Made by a program: the position numbers and the translations under genes. The notes beneath the pieces are model-generated. The model worked only from the letters and a program-made list of their open reading frames with translations. It made no database searches and had not been told where the DNA came from. From contig QHBV01000183.1 of assembly GCA_003244035.1 (NCBI GenBank), forward strand, positions 1 through 18,361: a stretch of 18,361 bases of DNA, given 5' to 3'. Positions within the stretch are counted from its first letter, which is position 1. The number at the start of each line of letters is the position of its first letter. Shown one piece after another: positions 1 to 6,814 of this stretch. Source of the DNA: Solirubrobacterales bacterium (GTDB taxonomy: Bacteria > Actinomycetota > Thermoleophilia > Solirubrobacterales > Solirubrobacteraceae).

Positions 1-745
1 CCTCGTCCTCGGAGTGGTGAAGGACGACCCGTTCCACGCCTCCGTTTCCATGCACCTCCTTGATCTGAAACGGCACGTGCAGCGCCACGTCGCCGCGATC
101 GGCGGCCTCGAGCACCTGGCCGACCGTCAGCTCGTGGGCGCGGAAGCCCTCGCGGCGGTGCACGAGGCGAATCTCGCTGGCGGTGTCGAGCAGGTTGATT
201 GCCCAGTCGCAGGCCGAGTCGCCGCCGCCGACGATCAGGACCCGCTTGCCGGCGAGCGCCGCCTTGGAGCCCACGAGATAGTGCGCGCCGCGGCCTTCCC
301 ACGGCGTCATGTCGTAGCCGGGCAGCTTCTTTGGCTCGAACGCACCGTGACCGCCCGCGACGACCACCGCGCGCGAGCGCAGCTCGCCGCGATCGGTGTG
401 CAGCACCACCACGCGCTCGTCGCCCGAGCCTTCCCACGAGATCGTGTGCGCGGTCGTGTGCAGATGCGCGGGCACGTCGAACTGCTCGAGCGCCTGCACC
501 CTGAGCAGCTCGACGAGGTCCTTGGCGAGCACCCGCGGGTGGCCGGGGACGTCGAAGATCCACTTCTCGGGGTACAGCGCCGCGAGCTGCCCGCCGAGCT
601 CGGGCAGCGAGTCTATGACCCGGGCGCTTGCCTCCCGCATCCCGGCCCAGAACGCCGTGCACATGCCGACCGGACCGGCGCCGATCACCGTTATGTCGCG
701 GACCTCGTCGAAGTCCGCGGTCAGCTGCACGGGATCGGTGGTCAT
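1..745 (-). CDS. Ferredoxin--NADP+ reductase, thioredoxin-reductase-like (type 2), 3' end beyond the window
   Basis: The reverse strand reads from ATG at 745 to the window edge, giving 248 complete codons with no stop, so the C-terminus is missing. An FAD-binding GAGPVG motif lies at residues 22-27, and an NADPH-binding GGGDSACDW motif at about 173-181 is followed by HRREGFRAHE at 196-205. The stretch where thioredoxin reductases carry their redox CxxC (about 130-165) has no cysteine. That absence, with the GGGDSAxDW form, points to the YumC-like type 2 ferredoxin/flavodoxin-NADP reductases, which pass electrons between NADPH and ferredoxin in the cytoplasm. The ATG overlaps the stop of the upstream hemQ gene in an ATGA junction, so the two are probably translationally coupled. 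Another pyridine-nucleotide disulfide-family oxidoreductase remains possible because the C-terminal motifs are not visible. Confidence 0.88.
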   Translation of the reverse strand, partial: MTTDPVQLTADFDEVRDITVIGAGPVGMCTAFWAGMREASARVIDSLPELGGQLAALYPEKWIFDVPGHPRVLAKDLVELLRVQALEQFDVPAHLHTTAHTISWEGSGDERVVVLHTDRGELRSRAVVVAGGHGAFEPKKLPGYDMTPWEGRGAHYLVGSKAALAGKRVLIVGGGDSACDWAINLLDTASEIRLVHRREGFRAHELTVGQVLEAADRGDVALHVPFQIKEVHGNGGVERVVLHHSEDE

Positions 746-1440
746 GGCGCCGGCGTCGCGGTCTGCATCAGCGCGGCGCCGTCGAGCGCCGCCAGAGCCC
801 GACGCAGCGAGCAGGAGATGCAGGTGAACGTCGGCGTGTCGCGCAGCGTGTAGGCGCTCGACTCGGTGCTCCGCAGCCGCTGGACGAGATCGAGGAAGTC
901 GGCGGGGTCGTCGGTCTCGAACGCGACCACGAACTCCTGGTCGTCCAGGCCGAACGAGTAGCTCGTGTTGAGCTCGACCGATGGGTACTCGCGACCGAGC
1001 TTGATGTGCTCCTGCATTATCCGCCAACGCTCGGACGCCGGCAGCGCGTACCAGGCGCGAGTCTTGACGAAGGGATAGACGAACAGGTAGCGCCCGTGCG
1101 CGGGGCGAACCTCCAGGCGCGACTCCTCCGAGTACTCCGAGGGCTTGGTCATCGCGAGCAGCGAGTACGGGGTCGTGCACCACTTCATCAGCCCACTCTG
1201 CGCGAGCACGACGTGGAGCTCGTGGATCCGCTCCAGGTTCTCGGCCTGGCTGAGCAGCATCAGGTCGGCGTCGCCGCGCGTTCCAACCAGCGAGAAGGCG
1301 CGCAGCAGATGCCCCTCGGCGAAGTCCTCGCAGGCGGCGATCAGCTCGCGCTTGTCCGCTGCCCGCTGTTCGTCATGCAGGCGGCGCCAGGCGGGGTCGA
1401 CGCGCAGGAACGTGTACTTGACGAAATGCCGGACGGGCAC
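742..1440 (-). CDS. hemQ: Coproheme decarboxylase HemQ (chlorite dismutase family)
   Basis: This is a 232-residue protein from GTG 1440. HemQ (ChdC) removes two propionate carboxyls of iron-coproporphyrin with H2O2 to make haem b, the last step of the coproporphyrin-dependent pathway of Gram-positive bacteria. The family core is clear: Y122 in VYPFVKTRAWY matches the catalytic tyrosine region, and H145 in MQEHIKLGR matches the proximal haem histidine. The family-typical DTPTFTC closes the core near residue 207. An extra tail follows with a second cysteine (C207 and C210, CISC) and about 20 further residues. An alternative GTG at 1485 would overlap the glutaredoxin gene by 43 bp; 1440 is preferred because it lies 2 bp past that stop and begins right before the conserved VRHFVKYTFLR segment. 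It sits between glutaredoxin and ferredoxin reductase genes in one operon. Confidence 0.9.
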   Translation of the reverse strand: MPVRHFVKYTFLRVDPAWRRLHDEQRAADKRELIAACEDFAEGHLLRAFSLVGTRGDADLMLLSQAENLERIHELHVVLAQSGLMKWCTTPYSLLAMTKPSEYSEESRLEVRPAHGRYLFVYPFVKTRAWYALPASERWRIMQEHIKLGREYPSVELNTSYSFGLDDQEFVVAFETDDPADFLDLVQRLRSTESSAYTLRDTPTFTCISCSLRRALAALDGAALMQTATPAP

Positions 1441-1442
1441 GG

Positions 1443-1727
1443 TCAGGCGGTGGCCGGCGTGGACCCCGGCTGCTCGGCGCGCCACGCGGCCAGCGTCCCG
1501 TCCTTGTCGGCAGCTCTGAGCTCGTTCAGACCGCCGAGGATCTCGCCGTCGACGATGATCTGCGGAAAGCTGGTGAGGCCAGTGACGCCGGCGAGCTCGT
1601 GCTGGAGCTCAGGGTGGGCCGCCAGGCTGACTTCCTCGAACACCACGCCGCGCTTGCCGAGCAGCGACTTCGCGTGGACGCAGAAGGTGCAGGAGTCGGT
1701 GGTGAAGATGATGACGCGGTTCGGCAA
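1443..1727 (-). CDS. Glutaredoxin
   Basis: This 94-residue cytoplasmic thiol-disulfide oxidoreductase has the thioredoxin-fold order of glutaredoxins. The redox motif CTFC is at residues 13-16 near the N-terminus, TSFPQI with the cis-proline is at about 52-57, and GEILGG, the usual glutathione- or substrate-contact loop, is at about 61-66. The length is normal for the family. The start is TTG at 1727, because no ATG or GTG precedes the conserved RVIIFTTDSC strand. The gene leads a minus-strand run into hemQ and the ferredoxin reductase, so supply of reductant to haem synthesis or repair is a reasonable but unproven role. In actinobacteria such proteins may use mycothiol (mycoredoxins) rather than glutathione. 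The sequence does not settle which thiol is used. Confidence 0.88.
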   Translation of the reverse strand: MPNRVIIFTTDSCTFCVHAKSLLGKRGVVFEEVSLAAHPELQHELAGVTGLTSFPQIIVDGEILGGLNELRAADKDGTLAAWRAEQPGSTPATA

Positions 1728-1765
1728 GCCAACCAGTATAGAAGCGTCCCGGTTCAGCCATTACC
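1728..1765. promoter_or_regulatory. 38-bp divergent promoter region, glutaredoxin operon versus glycosyltransferase
   Basis: On the minus strand TATACT (1740-1735) resembles a -10 box and ends 7 nt before the glutaredoxin TTG, which would give a leaderless or nearly leaderless transcript. On the plus strand TATAGA (1737-1742) shares the same TATA core and lies 23 nt before the ATG at 1766. No good -35 was seen for either direction, and neither start has a Shine-Dalgarno sequence. The assignment rests on spacing and on local AT enrichment in very GC-rich surroundings. Confidence 0.4.
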
Positions 1766-4147
1766 ATGAGACGTATGCGGATCGCGCTGGTGTCCCCCTA
1801 CTCGTGGACGTACCCCGGCGGGGTGACCAGGCACATCGAGGCGCTGGCAGAGTCCTTCGTCGCCGACGGGCACCACGTCCGCGTGCTGGCGCCGTTCGAT
1901 CCCCCCGATCGCCTGGCGACGGCGCTGCACCGAGGGGCGCGGCCACAGCTCCTGACTTCGCCCGAGCACCTCGTTTCGCTCGGGCGAACGATCGGGCTCA
2001 AGGCGAACGGAGCGGTCTCGAACGTCTCGCTGACCCCATCCAGCGTCGCGGCGATGCACCACGAGTTGCGCACCGGCGGCTACGACGTGGTCCACATCCA
2101 CGAGCCGGTGGTACCGCTGGCGGGGTGGGTCGCGGCCGACTGGACCCGGCTGCCCCTCGTCGGGACCTTCCACACGTACTCGAACAAGCGCCTGCCGAAT
2201 GCGACGGCGAACTTCCTCGGCGCACGACGCGTGCTCAACCGCCTACACGTGCGGATCGCGGTATCGGAGGCGGCGGCTTGGACCGGCCGGCGCTGGTTCG
2301 GAGGCCACTACCGGGTGATTCCCAACGGCGTCCACTTTGACCCCGAGCGCGCCGCGCTCGCGGCACGGCGATCTTCGGGCGAGCGGCTGCGAATCGCGTT
2401 CGTCGGTCAGTCCGTCGAGCGCAAGGGCCTGCCGCTGCTGCTGCGCGCGTTCGAGGCGCTGCGCGAGCACATCCCCGCCGAGCTGATCGTGATCGGTCCT
2501 TCGCTGCAGGAGATCTCGCCGCTGATGCTCGACGCGCGCGGGGTGAGCGCGCTTGGAAAGGTGTCCGACGCGGAGAAGCAGCGCGCGCTGGCCGGTGCCG
2601 ATGTGCTGTGCGCGCCGTCGCTGGGCGGCGAGAGCTTCGGGATGGTGCTGACCGAGGCGTTCGCCGCCGGGACGCCCGTGATCGCATCGGACATCCCCGG
2701 CTACCGCGACGTCGTGCGCGACGGGGTCGACGGATTGCTGGTGGCGCCGGCCGACGCGCAGGCGCTGGCCGAGGCGCTGCGCGACCTCTACGAGGAGCCC
2801 GAGCGCAGGGAGGGGATGGCGCGCGCCGCCGCCGCCGCCGCCGAGCGCTTCGCGTGGCCCCATGTCGCCGGGGAGGTGATGGGCGCCTACGAGGACGCGA
2901 TCGCGACGCCCGAGCCATCCGGGGCGCTCGCGCGCGCCGCCGTCGCCGTGGGAGCGCGCGCCGCGGATCTGGAGCCCCACGTCCCCGCGCGGCGCCTGCC
3001 GAGCCTCGAGCGGCCGCCTGCCGGTGCGCGCAAGCCGATCCTCGCGGTGATTCGGCGGGCCGCGCTGGTGGCCGTGTCGCTCGGGGCGCTGGCGCTGGCG
3101 GTGCTGGCGCTGCGGAAGATCGGGCTCGCCAACATCACCTCGGCACTGATCAACTCGAGTCCGTCGTTCGTCCTGCTCGGGCTGGCGATCATGTGCAGCT
3201 CGATGGTGCTGCGCGGCTGCTCGTGGCACGCGATCCTGCGCGCCGCGTTGCCGCAGGCGCACGTGCGCCTGTCCGATGCGATGCAGGGCACGTTCATCGG
3301 CGTGCTGATGTCCTCGTCGTTGCCGGCCCGTCTGGGAGAGCCCTCGCGCGCGCTGGTGCTCGCGCGGCGGACCGGCCGCCCACGCGAGAACCTCCCGATC
3401 GTGCTCGGCACCCTCGTCTCGCAGACGCTGCTGAACATCGTCGCGCTGGCGGTGCTGGGCGCCGTCATGTTCTCCTCGGTGAACCTGTTCAGCGGGCACC
3501 AGAACGCGCTGCTCGTCGCGGCGATCGCGCCGCTCGCGCTGCTGGCGATCGTGCTGGTCGCGCCGATGCTGCTGCGGGTGGGCAGCTTCCGCTCGCGGGC
3601 CGGGGCGAGGTCCAGCAGGGTCCAGGGGGGGCTGGTGCGCGCGCGCCGAGAGCTGACGCGGGTGCGCGCCGGGCTCGCGGTGTATCGCCAGCCGAAGCTG
3701 GGCGCGATCGCGGCCGCGGCCCAGCTCTCGGCGTGGGCGCTGCAGTGGCTCTCCTGCTACGTGCTGCTGGTCGCGCTCGGCCTCAACCACCAAGCCGGGC
3801 TCGCAGCCGCGGCCGCGGTGCTGTTCGCGGTCAACATCACCGCGGTGCTGCCGGCGACCCCGGCGAACCTGGGGGTGTTCCAGGCCGCGTGCGTAGCCGT
3901 GCTGCACGCGGGCTGGCACGTCGGCTACGGCGACGGAGTCGCCTACGGCGTGATCCTGCAAGCGGTCGAGGTCTCGACCGCGGTGCTGATGGGCATGCCG
4001 GCGCTGCTCAAGGAGGGCATGTCCTGGCGGGAGGTCAAGCTCCGCGCGATGCAGGCGACTCCGGTCAAGCTCCCGGCACGCCCGTCACGGTCGGCGCGCC
4101 CCTCGCAGTCGCGCCGGGGCCACGGGGCGGCGCGGGCGGGGGGGTAG
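1766..4147 (+). CDS. PimA-like GT4 glycosyltransferase fused to a flippase-like UPF0104/LPG-synthase-type membrane domain
   Basis: 793 residues in two parts. Residues 1-380 form a GT-B glycosyltransferase of the GT4 family. PYSWTYPGGV near the N-terminus resembles phosphatidylinositol mannosyltransferase PimA, VIPNGVH is at about 184-190, and the EX7E nucleotide-sugar motif runs from E289 to E297 (ESFGMVLTE). After an Ala/Pro/Arg linker (about 380-425), residues 425-750 hold about eight hydrophobic segments. They carry signatures of the lysylphosphatidylglycerol-synthase TM/UPF0104 family: LPARLGEPSRA at 519-529 and ATPANLGVF at 697-705. A simple model is transfer of a sugar, perhaps mannose, to a lipid at the inner membrane face with the fused domain moving or binding the product. 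ATG 1766 is used; an in-frame ATG at 1775 is an alternative. The basic C-terminal tail overlaps the helicase gene on the other strand. Confidence 0.87.
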   Translation: MRRMRIALVSPYSWTYPGGVTRHIEALAESFVADGHHVRVLAPFDPPDRLATALHRGARPQLLTSPEHLVSLGRTIGLKANGAVSNVSLTPSSVAAMHHELRTGGYDVVHIHEPVVPLAGWVAADWTRLPLVGTFHTYSNKRLPNATANFLGARRVLNRLHVRIAVSEAAAWTGRRWFGGHYRVIPNGVHFDPERAALAARRSSGERLRIAFVGQSVERKGLPLLLRAFEALREHIPAELIVIGPSLQEISPLMLDARGVSALGKVSDAEKQRALAGADVLCAPSLGGESFGMVLTEAFAAGTPVIASDIPGYRDVVRDGVDGLLVAPADAQALAEALRDLYEEPERREGMARAAAAAAERFAWPHVAGEVMGAYEDAIATPEPSGALARAAVAVGARAADLEPHVPARRLPSLERPPAGARKPILAVIRRAALVAVSLGALALAVLALRKIGLANITSALINSSPSFVLLGLAIMCSSMVLRGCSWHAILRAALPQAHVRLSDAMQGTFIGVLMSSSLPARLGEPSRALVLARRTGRPRENLPIVLGTLVSQTLLNIVALAVLGAVMFSSVNLFSGHQNALLVAAIAPLALLAIVLVAPMLLRVGSFRSRAGARSSRVQGGLVRARRELTRVRAGLAVYRQPKLGAIAAAAQLSAWALQWLSCYVLLVALGLNHQAGLAAAAAVLFAVNITAVLPATPANLGVFQAACVAVLHAGWHVGYGDGVAYGVILQAVEVSTAVLMGMPALLKEGMSWREVKLRAMQATPVKLPARPSRSARPSQSRRGHGAARAGG

Positions 4148-6602
4148 GGCGCTCTAGCTCATCGAGCTCGAGCGCACGGTCCGTGGCCGTGCCCGCCGGA
4201 ACGCCCGTGGCGGCCGGGGCCCCACCGGAGCCGTTTGCCTTGCGCCGCCGCCGGTTCTTACCGCGCCGGCCCTTGGGGAAGTTGCGCAGTAGCTCGCGCG
4301 CGAGCGCGGCGGGCTTGCGCGCCATCCGGGTGCGGGCGCCGCGGAGCGCCTCCTCCGCCTCGGGTGTGTGCGCCAGCGCCGCGGCGAGTAGCGCCGCCGA
4401 CAGCCGGCGGTCCTGCTTGCGCGAGGCGTGCACGAGCCGGCGCGCGTTGCGGGCGTGCGCGGCGCCGCTGGAGTTGACCAGCAGGCCGAGCAGCCGCTTG
4501 GTCTCCGGCCAGCGCTGCACCGCGTACTCCTCGTGGACGTCACGGGTGTACTCGGCCATCCGCCAGATCCATGCGTTGGCCTGGTCGCGGCGGCCGATGC
4601 GGCGGTCGGCAAGCGCCCCGAGCATGATCTTCACCCCTTCGCGGCGTTCGTCCCGCGACCAGCCGGCCATGAAGTCGATCGCCGTGTCGAACGCCTCGGC
4701 GTCGCGGCCGGCGGCGATCTCCTGCAGCGAGCGCAACCGCAGCTGCGCGTTGCGGTTACGCTGCAGCGTGGTCAGCAGGAAGCGGCGCACCAACTCGCCT
4801 TCGTGGTCGAAGTGGAGCATCGCCTTGGCTCGGCGCCAGCCCCCCGGCGCGACCCGTGCTCCCGCCAGCGCCGCCCAGACGTGCTGCTCGCCGTAGTCGA
4901 GGTGCTCGACTGCGATCCGCCACAGCTCGCGCTCGAACACCTGGGCGCGGCGCTCGGGGTCGGGCGTGACCGGTAGCACGCGTCGCTCGACGCGGACGCG
5001 GCGGCCACGGCCGCGGCGGACCGGGCCGACCACGATCGCCCCGCCGCGGTAGACGTCGCGGTCGAGCAGCGAGTGGAGCGTCACGACGGGATCGTCGTGC
5101 TTGGTGGCTGGATGGACGAAGTCGACGACGATCCCCGCCTCCTTGCCGGGATGCCGGCGGGTCACCCTCCCGACGCGCTGCTGGTAGATGCGCTTGGAGG
5201 CGGTGGGGGCGAGATGCATGCAGATCGTCGCTCGCGGACTGTTCCATCCCTCCGCCAGCAGCTGGGCGTTGACGAGCACGTCGATCTTGCCCGACTCGTA
5301 GTCGGCGAGGATCCGCGCGAGCTGGCGCTTGGGGGTCTCGCCGGAGACGGCCTGCGCCTTCATCCCGGCCTCGCGAAACGACTGCGCGACGTTGTAGGCG
5401 TGGCGAACGCCGGCGGCATAGACGACCCCGGGGACACCGCTCCAGCGCGTCTTATAGAGGTCCGCGATCGCGCTGTTGAAGGGTGTCTGGTCGAGGATCT
5501 CCGCCAGCATCTCCTGGTCGAACTCGGTATCCACTTCGCCCCGGCGCAGCGGCACCTTGGCGATCGTCCGCACCCCGGGGCCCGGTGGGATCCGAATGCA
5601 GCGCAGCGGGGCGATCACCCCCCGCCGGGCGGCCTGTTGGAGATCGAAACGGGAGGTTTGGGTGGGAAAGAGATCAGTGACGTGGCGGGCGATCAGCGCA
5701 CCCGTGGCGGTCATGCCGACGAAGACCGGGCCCGACCAGCGCCGGATTGCCGCGGAGGTCTTCTCGCCGAGCGCCGTGTGCGCCTCGTCGCAGATGACGA
5801 TCGTGTATGCGTCGGCGACCCGGTCGGCGTTGCGCACGAACCACTGGTAGGTCTCGACCGTGACGGGCCCCGCGTCCGTGTCCTGGCCGTCGAGCAGGGG
5901 CCCGCTGATGCGGCTGCGATAGCCGCGGTCGCGCAGCTCGCCCAGGAACTGATCGACGAGGTTGCGGCGATGGGTGAGGATCAGGACGCCGCCGGTCCGC
6001 GACGCTTCGACGAACCCGAGCGCGGCCACCGTCTTGCCGGCGCCGGTCGCGTGCTCGAACCAGAATCGCCGGTCGGCGCCGGGATCCTCCGGCGGCTCCA
6101 CGAACGAGTCCTGCTCTTGCCAGTCCTGCGGGTCCTCGTCCTGCCAGTCCTGGGGCTCCTCATCCTCGCCCTCGCCGGGGGCTTCTTCGAGCTCTGAGTC
6201 CTCGTCCGCGTCCGCCGGGGGGGGGAGCAGCGCCGGCGCCGGCGGGCCGGCGCCATTGGCGGCGCCGTTGCGCTGGGCCTCGGCGAGCAGCGCCGTCAAC
6301 GTCCCCGAGAGCGCATCGACCTGGTGCGCCGAGAGCACGGTGCCATCGACGAGGTGCGGCTCCTCCTCGGACAGCACGCGCTCGAGCCCGAGCAGCAGCG
6401 AGAATCTGCGCCGCCATTCGATCGACGGGCGCTCGTTGCCGGCCTTCACCTCCGTCAGCGCGGAGTCCAGCGCGCGGCGCCGGGCCGAGCCGGGAGCGAG
6501 GGCGTCCTGCAGCGTTTCGCCGTCGTAGACGAACCGCTCACATGTGAGCAGCTCGGCCCGCGCGATCGCGGCAGGACTCGGAAAAGGGGCGCAGTCACCC
6601 AT
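4065..6602 (-). CDS. DEAH-type SF2 helicase with acidic insertion and unknown C-terminal region
   Basis: 845 residues with a full superfamily 2 motor. Walker A ATGAGKT is at 185-191, DEAH at 272-275, motif III TAT at 298-300, a second RecA domain with VSGETPKRQ (419-427) and AEGWN (450-454), and motif VI QRVGRVTRR at 475-483. This pattern is closest to the ResIII/XPB-like nucleic-acid translocases. A Q-motif-like segment, HQVDALSG (93-100), is split from Walker A by an acidic stretch (131-175) that contains an 8-residue tandem repeat. Residues 520-800 are helical, Arg/Ala-rich and unrecognised; the tail is basic (GRRGKNRRRRK) and then Pro/Gly/Thr-rich. No methylase, nuclease or specificity gene adjoins it, so a restriction role is unsupported; repair or RNA remodelling are possible. 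No Shine-Dalgarno precedes ATG 6602. Its last 83 bp overlap the convergent glycosyltransferase gene. Confidence 0.88.
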   Translation of the reverse strand: MGDCAPFPSPAAIARAELLTCERFVYDGETLQDALAPGSARRRALDSALTEVKAGNERPSIEWRRRFSLLLGLERVLSEEEPHLVDGTVLSAHQVDALSGTLTALLAEAQRNGAANGAGPPAPALLPPPADADEDSELEEAPGEGEDEEPQDWQDEDPQDWQEQDSFVEPPEDPGADRRFWFEHATGAGKTVAALGFVEASRTGGVLILTHRRNLVDQFLGELRDRGYRSRISGPLLDGQDTDAGPVTVETYQWFVRNADRVADAYTIVICDEAHTALGEKTSAAIRRWSGPVFVGMTATGALIARHVTDLFPTQTSRFDLQQAARRGVIAPLRCIRIPPGPGVRTIAKVPLRRGEVDTEFDQEMLAEILDQTPFNSAIADLYKTRWSGVPGVVYAAGVRHAYNVAQSFREAGMKAQAVSGETPKRQLARILADYESGKIDVLVNAQLLAEGWNSPRATICMHLAPTASKRIYQQRVGRVTRRHPGKEAGIVVDFVHPATKHDDPVVTLHSLLDRDVYRGGAIVVGPVRRGRGRRVRVERRVLPVTPDPERRAQVFERELWRIAVEHLDYGEQHVWAALAGARVAPGGWRRAKAMLHFDHEGELVRRFLLTTLQRNRNAQLRLRSLQEIAAGRDAEAFDTAIDFMAGWSRDERREGVKIMLGALADRRIGRRDQANAWIWRMAEYTRDVHEEYAVQRWPETKRLLGLLVNSSGAAHARNARRLVHASRKQDRRLSAALLAAALAHTPEAEEALRGARTRMARKPAALARELLRNFPKGRRGKNRRRRKANGSGGAPAATGVPAGTATDRALELDELERPTPPPAPPRGPGATARGAPTVTGVPGA
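6121..6168 (-). repeat. Two imperfect 24-bp tandem units in the helicase acidic linker
   Basis: Two adjacent 24-bp units (6121-6144 and 6145-6168) match at 19 of 24 positions. In the helicase frame they give two consecutive octapeptides of the form E-E/D-P-Q-D-W-Q-D/E at about residues 148-163. The unit length is a multiple of three, so changes in copy number would keep the frame. Confidence 0.75.
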
Positions 6603-6814
6603 GGAAGATGATTGGAAGTGCGTCTCGTAGCGAGCCGCAGCAACACTTCGTAGCGGCTCAGGCGATCTCGGCAGAAGCCGGGAACGGCGAGGATTTCCTT
6701 CACAAGCGGTTCCCCCCTCGCCGCAGCCAACTTGGAGGATAGCGGGTATTTAAGCAGATGTGAGGCCCGCACGCCCGCGGGTGCCTTGAAAGGTCGTGTG
6801 GCAAGCTGTCGGCA
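6603..6814. promoter_or_regulatory. 212-bp divergent spacer between helicase and TlpA-like gene
   Basis: This is the longest non-coding stretch in the window and is clearly less GC-rich than its flanks, with an AT patch TATTTAA at 6747-6753. It must hold promoters for both directions. For the helicase a weak pair exists on the minus strand: CTCACA (6764-6759), 17 bp, then TATCCT (6741-6736), which would leave a leader of about 125 nt. For the plus strand no convincing -35/-10 pair was found; TTGAAA at 6786-6791 lacks a partner at the right distance. No terminator or RNA structure stood out. Confidence 0.35.

Noticed and set aside
1..745. Thioredoxin reductase
   Set aside because: The redox CxxC between the two halves of the NADPH domain is absent and GGGDSAxDW favours the ferredoxin reductase branch.
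14..853. Long plus-strand open frame over the left edge (279 codons)
   Set aside because: It is the antisense shadow of the ferredoxin reductase and the end of hemQ; the reverse strand gives clear family motifs, while this frame gives Arg/His/Val-rich text without any domain.
2825..2842. Six-copy GCC run as a functional microsatellite
   Set aside because: It encodes an alanine run in a helix near the end of the GT-B domain; such runs are ordinary in DNA of this composition.
2243..3961. 572-codon minus-strand frame opposite the glycosyltransferase fusion
   Set aside because: Arg/Gln/His-rich shadow frame with no motifs; the plus strand encodes a recognisable two-domain protein here.
2608..4896. 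762-codon plus-strand frame spanning the fusion gene and the helicase end
   Set aside because: Its product is a monotonous Arg/Ala/Gly string typical of an off-frame reading of GC-rich genes, and it crosses two well-supported genes on different strands.
4065..6602. Helicase as part of a restriction-modification system
   Set aside because: The motor resembles ResIII-type subunits, but no methylase, specificity or nuclease gene is adjacent and no nuclease motif was seen in the protein.
6455..6772. Possible small protein upstream of the helicase on the minus strand
   Set aside because: About 57 codons lie in the spacer, but third positions are only about two-thirds G/C, far below real genes here, and the frame then runs off-frame through the helicase start.
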